Of a stretch of 7,115 bases of DNA, positions 6,512 to 7,115 are shown piece by piece. Below the pieces are notes generated by a model. That model searched no databases, was not told where the DNA came from, and worked only from the letters and a program-made list of their open reading frames with translations. Within the stretch, counting starts at the first letter, position 1. The number at the start of each line of letters is the position of its first letter. The DNA is from GCA-002862325 sp036339295 (GTDB lineage: Bacteria; Planctomycetota; Phycisphaerae; Phycisphaerales; SM1A02): contig JAYZBK010000114.1 in NCBI GenBank assembly GCA_036339295.1, forward strand, positions 1 through 7,115, given 5' to 3'. A program made the position numbers and the translations under genes.

Positions 6512-6546
6512 AAAGCCGCGTCGGACGCTTGGTCCGACGCGGCTTT
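6512..6546 (-). terminator. Strong intrinsic terminator of the initiator tRNA gene
   Basis: A perfect 15-bp stem (6512-6526 with 6532-6546, sequence AAAGCCGCGTCGGAC and its complement) closes a 5-base loop. It begins 3 bases past the tRNA 3' end. In the minus-strand transcript the stem ends in TTT and is followed by GTTCTTGG, a T-rich stretch, which fits a rho-independent terminator for the tRNA transcript. The plus-strand side also ends in TTT, but no plus-strand gene reads into it. Confidence 0.88.
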
Positions 6547-6549
6547 CAA

Positions 6550-6623
<74 letters not shown>

Positions 6624-6640
6624 GCCAGTTTGGATCGCGA

Positions 6641-6669
6641 ATTCTAGGGGCCCCCGAAGGGACTGTCAA
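6641..6669 (-). promoter_or_regulatory. Near-consensus sigma-70 promoter of the initiator tRNA gene
   Basis: On the minus strand a perfect TTGACA (-35, 6664-6669) is followed by a 17-base spacer and TAGAAT (-10, 6641-6646), one mismatch from TATAAT. Transcription would start near 6634, about 10 bases before the mature tRNA 5' end at 6623. It lies entirely in the 68-base gap between the gap stop codon and the tRNA, so the tRNA can be expressed independently of gap. Confidence 0.85.
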
Positions 6670-6691
6670 GAACTCGCTTGCACGGCCCCGA

Positions 6692-7115
6692 TCAGGCCTT
6701 TCCGTCCTTCTCGGCCATCATCGTCAGCATGTCGAGGCAGCGGTTGGCGTAGCCGGCCTCGTTGTCGTACCAGCTCACGACCTTGAAGAAGCGATCGTTC
6801 AGCTCGATGCCGGCGCCGGCGTCGAAGATGGAGCTGTGGGCGTCGCCGATGAAGTCGCTCGAGACGACCTCGTCCTCGGTGTAGCCGAGGTAGCCCTTCA
6901 TCGAGCCGTTCGCGGCGGCCTTCATCGCGGCGTTGATGTCCGCGAGGCTCGTGCTCTTCCCGGTTCGGAAGGTGAGGTCGACGCAGCTGACGTTCGCGGT
7001 CGGCACGCGGAAGGCCATGCCGGTCAGCTTGCCCTTGATCTCGGGGATGCAGAGGGCGACGGCCTTCGCCGCACCGGTGCTCGCCGGGATGATGTTCATG
7101 TAGCCGTTGCGACCG
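6692..7115 (-). CDS. gap: Glyceraldehyde-3-phosphate dehydrogenase, C-terminal part (5' end outside window)
   Basis: The frame is open from the right edge to the TGA at 6692-6694 and gives the last 140 residues of a phosphorylating GAPDH, the glycolytic enzyme that oxidises glyceraldehyde-3-phosphate to 1,3-bisphosphoglycerate with NAD. The segment starts in GRNGYMNIIPASTGAAKAV, which in the family lies soon after the catalytic His. It continues with GKLTGMAFRVPTANVS, whose Arg binds substrate phosphate, then YTEDEVVSSDFIGD, and ends with the signature SWYDNEAGYANR of the C-terminal helix region. The catalytic Cys and His lie upstream, beyond the window. The residues resemble the E. coli GapA class closely enough for a confident family call; whether it acts in glycolysis or gluconeogenesis cannot be told. 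The Met at 7099 is internal, not the start. The tRNA promoter begins 22 bases after the stop codon. Confidence 0.96.
   Translation of the reverse strand, partial: GRNGYMNIIPASTGAAKAVALCIPEIKGKLTGMAFRVPTANVSCVDLTFRTGKSTSLADINAAMKAAANGSMKGYLGYTEDEVVSSDFIGDAHSSIFDAGAGIELNDRFFKVVSWYDNEAGYANRCLDMLTMMAEKDGKA

Overview
This window looks like ordinary chromosome from a GC-rich planctomycete, most likely of the Phycisphaerae type. The main lineage clue is the C-terminal module of the minus-strand gene at 4580-6355. It is a dockerin-like repeat pair whose halves end in Trp-Gly-x-Cys, preceded by Asp-Cys-Asn-x-Asn-Gly-x-Pro-Asp calcium-binding repeats, a layout typical of secreted planctomycete proteins. 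The protein families around it and the strong GC bias at third codon positions fit. The assignment is an inference from family knowledge, not from a search.

Layout, left to right. Positions 1-357 hold the 3' end of a plus-strand gene for a protein with a His/Asp-rich stretch and a small beta-rich C-terminal domain, followed by a strong hairpin. Three co-directional plus-strand genes follow: a DUF2200 protein (547-912), a secreted two-domain esterase joining an SGNH/SASA carbohydrate esterase to a PHB-depolymerase-like alpha/beta hydrolase (948-2816), and an OsmC-family thiol protein (2900-3358). From 3395 on, every gene is on the minus strand: a secreted DUF1254/DUF1214 protein (3395-4444), a large secreted LamG/calcium-repeat/dockerin protein (4580-6355), an initiator tRNA-Met (6550-6623) with its own near-consensus sigma-70 promoter and a strong intrinsic terminator, and the C-terminal 140 codons of glyceraldehyde-3-phosphate dehydrogenase, cut by the right edge.

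How they work together. I see no single pathway or defence system. The three plus-strand genes are spaced 35 and 83 bases apart and could be co-transcribed, but their predicted roles are not obviously linked. Three of the genes encode exported proteins, which fits an organism that degrades or binds extracellular polymers. The gap and tRNA genes are housekeeping. No CRISPR array, insertion sequence, phage gene or toxin-antitoxin pair is visible. No gene-free stretch exceeds about 190 bases. The points most worth a second look are the two-headed esterase, the U1 x U72 acceptor mismatch of the initiator tRNA with its compact promoter/terminator unit, and the split calcium-repeat architecture of the dockerin protein.
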